From positions 1 to 64,000 of the forward strand of contig JAAVTG010000337.1 in NCBI GenBank assembly GCA_011947345.1: 64,000 nucleotides of DNA, in the 5' to 3' direction. Origin of the DNA: Phytophthora quininea (taxonomy: Eukaryota > Oomycota > Peronosporomycetes > Peronosporales > Peronosporaceae). The position numbers were made by a program, and so were the translations under genes. Of this stretch, positions 59,532-64,000 are shown one piece after another. Below the pieces are notes generated by a model, which did no database searches, was not told where the DNA came from, and was given only the letters and a program-made list of their open reading frames with translations. Within the stretch, counting starts at the first letter, position 1; every line of letters begins with the position of its first letter.

Positions 59532-59602
59532 GGGCGCTTAGCTCAAATGGTAGAGCGCCCGCTTCGCATGCGGGAGGTGGGGATCGATACCCCTAGTGTC
59601 CA
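59532..59602 (+). pseudogene. tRNA-Ala (CGC), array copy 11, 2-nt deletion
   Basis: 71 nt. The variable loop and T-stem read AGGTGGGG instead of AGGTAAGGGG, so two bases are lost, the first T-stem pair is broken or the variable loop is 3-4 nt. Probably a defective copy, or a base-call error. Confidence 0.8.
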
Positions 59603-61012
59603 TTTTCACCACTTTCGTCATTTTGCACACTTTTTGTCATTCCCGTGCATACACTTTTAACGCCTTTTCGCTCGTTTCGCTCGTTACGCTTGTTACGCTC
59701 GTTACGCTCGTTACGCTCGTTTCGTCGGCCCGCCGAGCCGTGCTGACACGGAGTCGCGAGCGTGCCACAACACACACGCCAACAATCCCTGCCCCCTCCC
59801 CTCACCGAAACACATCGCCATGCCTACCAACAGACTGCTCGGACTCTCGGACTCTCGGACTTCCTCGTCCGCGTTCTCTTGTAAACTCACCAGTTTCTTC
59901 CGCCCGTTTCCCACTCCTCTTGGATTGCAACGAGGCTGCTGATCGTCTCTAGCGAGAAGTCGATAAGTTTCAGCTGGTCCTACCGGTGGTGACGGATCTG
60001 CGCTCGTCGTCTCTGAAAGAAGTCTCTCGCTGATCTATCTTCTGAGCTGACCAGCGGCGCTTTCTTTATCCAGGCTCGTGTAGTGGATGCACTGCTCTAC
60101 GCCACTCTACTGCGATCTACTGGTATTGCCTACGGGTTCGCTCCTTAGGGACTCCACAGCCTAAGCGTGCGTCAGCCATACGTCTACGCCTCGTTTGCCT
60201 CGTTCGCCTCGTTCGCAACATTTGCAATGTTTGCCTCGTTCGCCTCGTTCGCAACATTTGCAATGTTTGCAACGTTTGCCATGTTTGCAGTCCGAGCAGA
60301 ACGTTCGAGCTCATTAGGATAAAGGTGTCCGTTCATCGGATTGGCGGTCCCACTTGCAGAGATAGCCCATAATTAGCCAGCGCCGAATGGCAGTCGAGGA
60401 ATCGTCGGTCCTGCAGAAGTTTGATGGTGCGAGTTGGAGAGCGTGGTCGTGAATGCGAGCGCCGGTAAGATGACGGACAAGACGTGGTCGCGCGGCTTGC
60501 TGCGCTAGCATGTGCTGTTTCGGGGCGGGCGGCAGTGTGCAGCGTGTAGTGAGGTAGTAGTAGGGTAGAGATGGTAAGATAAAGACTGAATTCATTTGCC
60601 GTCCCCCTAAGCGAATGTCAATCACTTCACTAATCCTTCACTCCATCAGTTCAACTCGCAGCGAAAGATACTTCACATCGACCAACCATCAATCTTGCAC
60701 AACAAGCGGAGGGCGTGTGTTGATTGGCGTGTTGGGGTGGTTTCGAGCGCTGTGTGTTGGAACGGGTGGCTGTATGTGCTGTATGTGCTGTATATGCTGT
60801 ATGTGGCGAGCATTGTATGTGGTGTGCATGATTTGAAGTGGGTACGTTTTTGTTGCGTTATTGCGTTGTTGCGTTATTGCGTTGTTGCGTTGTTGCGTTG
60901 TTGCGTTGTTGCGTGCGGATGACGTGTGGGCCGTGGGTGGGCCGTGGGTAGGCTGTGGTTGTCGGTTGTGAATCTGAGCGCGTCGATTGGTTGATAATGG
61001 TGTTTCGTTTGT

Positions 61013-61085
61013 GGGCGCTTAGCTCAAATGGTAGAGCGCCCGCTTCGCATGCGGGAGGTAAGGGGATCGATACCCCTAGTGTCCA
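61013..61085 (+). tRNA. tRNA-Ala (CGC), array copy 12
   Basis: Intact again, same sequence as copy 1. Confidence 0.92.
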
Positions 61086-62486
61086 TTTTCACCACTTTCG
61101 TCATTTTGCACACTTTTTGTCATTCCCGTGCATACACTTTTAACGCCTTTTCGCTCGTTTCGCTCGTTACGCTTGTTACGCTCGTTACGCTCGTTACGCT
61201 CGTTTCGTCGGCCCGCCGAGCCGTGCTGACACGGAGTCGCGAGCGTGCCACAACACACACGCCAACAATCCCTGCCCCCTCCCCTCACCGAAACACATCG
61301 CCATGCCTACCAACAGACTGCTCGGACTCTCGGACTCTCGGACTTCCTCGTCCGCGTTCTCTTGTAAACTCACCAGTTTCTTCCGCCCGTTTCCCACTCC
61401 TCTTGGATTGCAACGAGGCTGCTGATCGTCTCTAGCGAGAAGTCGATAAGTTTCAGCTGGTCCTACCGGTGGTGACGGATCTGCGCTCGTCGTCTCTGAA
61501 AGAAGTCTCTCGCTGATCTATCTTCTGAGCTGACCAGCGGCGCTTTCTTTATCCAGGCTCGTGTAGTGGATGCACTGCTCTACGCCACTCTACTGCGATC
61601 TACTGGTATTGCCTACGGGTTCGCTCCTTAGGGACTCCACAGCCTAAGCGTGCGTCAGCCATACGTCTACGCCTCGTTTGCCTCGTTCGCAACATTTGCA
61701 ACGTTTGCCTCGTTCGCCTCGTTCGCAACATTTGCAATGTTTGCAACGTTTGCCATGTTTGCAGTCCGAGCAGAACGTTCGAGCTCATTAGGATAAAGGT
61801 GTCCGTTCATCGGATTGGCGGTCCCACTTGCGAGATAGCCCATAATTAGCCAGCGCCGAATGGCAGTCGAGGAATCGTCGGTCCTGCAGAAGTTTGATGG
61901 TGCGAGTTGAGAGCGTGGTCGTGAATGCGAGCGCCGGTAAGATGACGGACAAGACGTGGTCGCGCGGCTTGCTGCGCTAGCATGTGCTGTTTCGGGGCGG
62001 GCGGCAGTGTGCAGCGTGTAGTGAGGTAGTAGTAGGGTAGAGATGGTAAGATAAAGACTGAATTCATTTGCCGTCCCCCTAAGCGAATGTCAATCACTTC
62101 ACTAATCCTTCACTCCATCAGTTCAACTCGCAGCGAAAGATACTTCACATCGACCAACCATCAATCTTGCACAACAAGCGGAGGGGGCGTGTGTTGATTG
62201 GCGTGTTGGGGTGGTTTCGAGCGCTGTGTGTTGGAACGGGTGGCTGTATGTGCTGTATGTGCTGTATGTGCTGTATGTGCTGTATGTGCGAGCATTGTAT
62301 GTGGTGTGCATGATTTGAAGTGGGTACGTTTTTGTTGCGTTATTGCGTTGTTGCGTTATTGCGTTGTTGCGTTGTTGCGTTGTTGCGTGCGGATGACGTG
62401 TGGGCCGTGGGTGGGCCGTGGGTAGGCTGTGGTTGTCGGTTGTGAATCTGAGCGCGTCGATTGGTTGATAATGGTGTTTCGTTTGT

Positions 62487-62559
62487 GGGCGCTTAGCTCA
62501 AATGGTAGAGCGCCCGCTTCGCATGCGGGAGGTAAGGGGATCGATACCCCTAGTGTCCA
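62487..62559 (+). tRNA. tRNA-Ala (CGC), array copy 13
   Basis: Same sequence as copy 1; one C is missing 40 bp downstream (CATTCCGTG for CATTCCCGTG). Confidence 0.92.
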
Positions 62560-63978
62560 TTTTCACCACTTTCGTCATTTTGCACACTTTTTGTCATTCC
62601 GTGCATACACTTTTAACGCCTTTTCGCTCGTTTCGCTCGTTACGCTTGTTACGCTCGTTACGCTCGTTACGCTCGTTTCGTCGGCCCGCCGAGCCGTGCT
62701 GACACGGAGTCGCGAGCGTGCCACAACACACACGCCAACAATCCCTGCCCCCTCCCCTCACCGAAACACATCGCCATGCCTACCAACAGACTGCTCGGAC
62801 TCTCGGACTCTCGGACTTCCTCGTCCGCGTTCTCTTGTAAACTCACCAGTTTCTTCCGCCCGTTTCCCACTCCTCTTGGATTGCAACGAGGCTGCTGATC
62901 GTCTCTAGCGAGAAGTCGATACGTTTCAGCTGGTCCTACCGGTGGTGACGGATCTGCGCTCGTCGTCTCTGAAAGAAGTCTCTCGCTGATCTATCTTCTG
63001 AGCTGACCAGCGGCGCTTTCTTTATCCAGGCTCGTGTAGTGGATGCACTGCTCTACGCCACTCTACTGCGATCTACTGGTATTGCCTACGGGTTCGCTCC
63101 TTAGGGACTCCACAGCCTAAGCGTGCGTCAGCCATACGTCTACGCCTCGTTTGCCTCGTTCGCAACATTTGCAACGTTTGCCTCGTTCGCCTCGTTCGCA
63201 ACATTTGCAATGTTTGCAACGTTTGCCATGTTTGCAGTCCGAGCAGAACGTTCGAGCTCATTAGGATAAAGGTGTCCGTTCATCGGATTGGCGGTCCCAC
63301 TTGCGAGATAGCCCATAATTAGCCAGCGCCGAATGGCAGTCGAGGAATCGTCGGTCCTGCAGAAGTTTGATGGTGCGAGTTGGAGAGCGTGGTCGTGAAT
63401 GCGAGCGCCGGTAAGATGACGGACAAGACGTGGTCGCGCGGCTTGCTGCGCTAGCATGTGCTGTTTCGGGGCGGGCGGCAGTGTGCAGCGTGTAGTGAGG
63501 TAGTAGTAGGGTAGAGATGGTAAGATAAAGACTGAATTCATTTGCCGTCCCCCTAAGCGAATGTCAATCACTTCACTAATCCTTCACTCCATCAGTTCAA
63601 CTCGCAGCGAAAGATACTTCACATCGACCAACCATCAATCTTGCACAACAAGCGGAGGGGGCGTGTGTTGATTGGCGTGTTGGGGTGGTTTCGAGCGCTG
63701 TGTGTTGGAACGGGTGGCTGTATGTGCTGTATGTGCTGTATGTGCTGTATGTGCTGTATATGCTGTATGTGGCGAGCATTGTATGTGGTGTGCATGATTT
63801 GAAGTGGGTACGTTTTTGTTGCGTTATTGCGTTGTTGCGTTGTTGCGTTGTTGCGTTGTTGCGTTGTTGCGTTGTTGCGTGCGGATGACGTGTGGGCCGT
63901 GGGTGGGCCGTGGGTAGGCTGTGGTTGTCGGTTGTGAATCTGAGCGCGTCGATTGGTTGATAATGGTGTTTCGTTTGT

Positions 63979-64000
63979 GGGCGCTTAGCTCAAATGGTAG
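63979..64000 (+). tRNA. tRNA-Ala (CGC), array copy 14, cut by the window end
   Basis: First 22 nt of the gene, identical to the others as far as visible. Shows that the array goes on. Confidence 0.85.

Larger units (their letters stand above)
44330..64000 (+). repeat. Tandem array of about 1.43-1.53 kb units, each with a tRNA-Ala(CGC) gene; continues past the window
   Basis: Fourteen tRNA starts are spaced 1445, 1457, 1525, 1456, 1476, 1434, 1440, 1467, 1479, 1486, 1481, 1474 and 1492 bp. Units are nearly identical; length differences come mostly from four short tandem repeats and a G-run (GGAGGGG...). Unit order: a variable GCCTCGTTC block, about 390 bp of unique sequence, a CTGTATGTG repeat, a TTGCGTTG repeat, the tRNA, a TTACGCTCG repeat, and about 450 bp of unique sequence. 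No rRNA or convincing protein gene in the unit. Confidence 0.92.

Noticed and set aside
44882..62702. Plus-strand ORFs starting inside each tRNA (MVERPLRMREVRG...)
   Set aside because: They begin inside the tRNA gene and run through the TTACGCTCG repeat; no protein resemblance.
44330..64000. CRISPR-like array
   Set aside because: Repeats are over 1.4 kb and nearly identical throughout, with no short repeat-spacer pattern; eukaryotic context.
44330..64000. Ribosomal DNA or 5S array
   Set aside because: No rRNA sequence in the unit; the only RNA gene seen is the tRNA.

Overview
The window is nuclear DNA of an oomycete, most likely a Phytophthora-like species. The evidence is very short GT-AG introns (about 50-80 nt), a perfect Inr-plus-flanking-element core promoter of the oomycete type upstream of two polyubiquitin genes, an oomycete-type secreted expansin, PDR-type ABC transporter remains, and a transposon load of Crypton, hAT, PIF/Harbinger, Copia and Fanzor sequences.

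Layout. 1-7.6 kb is gene-dense: the 5' end of a membrane protein gene, a CCT-motif regulator, a PH-domain protein, a small DPY30/RIIa-like protein, a SAYSvFN-domain protein (SAYSD1-like), a two-TM protein and a nine-exon RMDN-type TPR protein. 7.8-18.0 kb is transposon territory: a decayed Fanzor (TnpB-like) gene split in two by an intact Crypton with a 653-aa tyrosine recombinase, then an internally deleted ABC transporter pseudogene, a FYVE remnant, a chromodomain-like ORF and a hAT-like transposase. 18.1-34.8 kb is genic: expansin, polyubiquitin A (minus strand, 4 units), VPS53 of GARP/EARP, polyubiquitin B (3 units), a POC5 centriole protein, a coiled-coil protein, a PX-like protein, a copy of the VPS53 3' end with polyubiquitin C (4 units), and an ATRX/RAD54L2-like SNF2 ATPase. 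35-40.5 kb holds Copia fragments and a PIF/Harbinger element with recognisable terminal inverted repeats. A tRNA-Ser(UGA) gene lies at 42.6 kb.

From about 44.1 kb to the end of the window (and beyond it) lies a head-to-tail array of a roughly 1.43-1.53 kb unit. Each unit carries one tRNA-Ala(CGC) gene with a G3:U70 pair and an initiator-like T-loop (A54, A60), plus several length-variable short tandem repeats. Thirteen complete tRNA copies and one cut by the window edge are present; one of the thirteen has a 2-nt deletion. The array begins in an inverted junction. This is the most unusual structure in the window.

Two cautions. Several genes need one base added to a short homopolymer to stay in frame (RIIa-like, RMDN twice, VPS53, hAT, probably PH), which looks more like consensus error than gene decay. 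The three polyubiquitin loci share flanks in a chimeric way (B is C-like on its 5' side and A-like on its 3' side), which is either recent gene conversion/duplication or misassembly through ubiquitin repeats. Several conserved genes here (POC5, the RIIa-like protein, RMDN, perhaps the coiled-coil protein) fit a zoospore-forming, flagellated organism.
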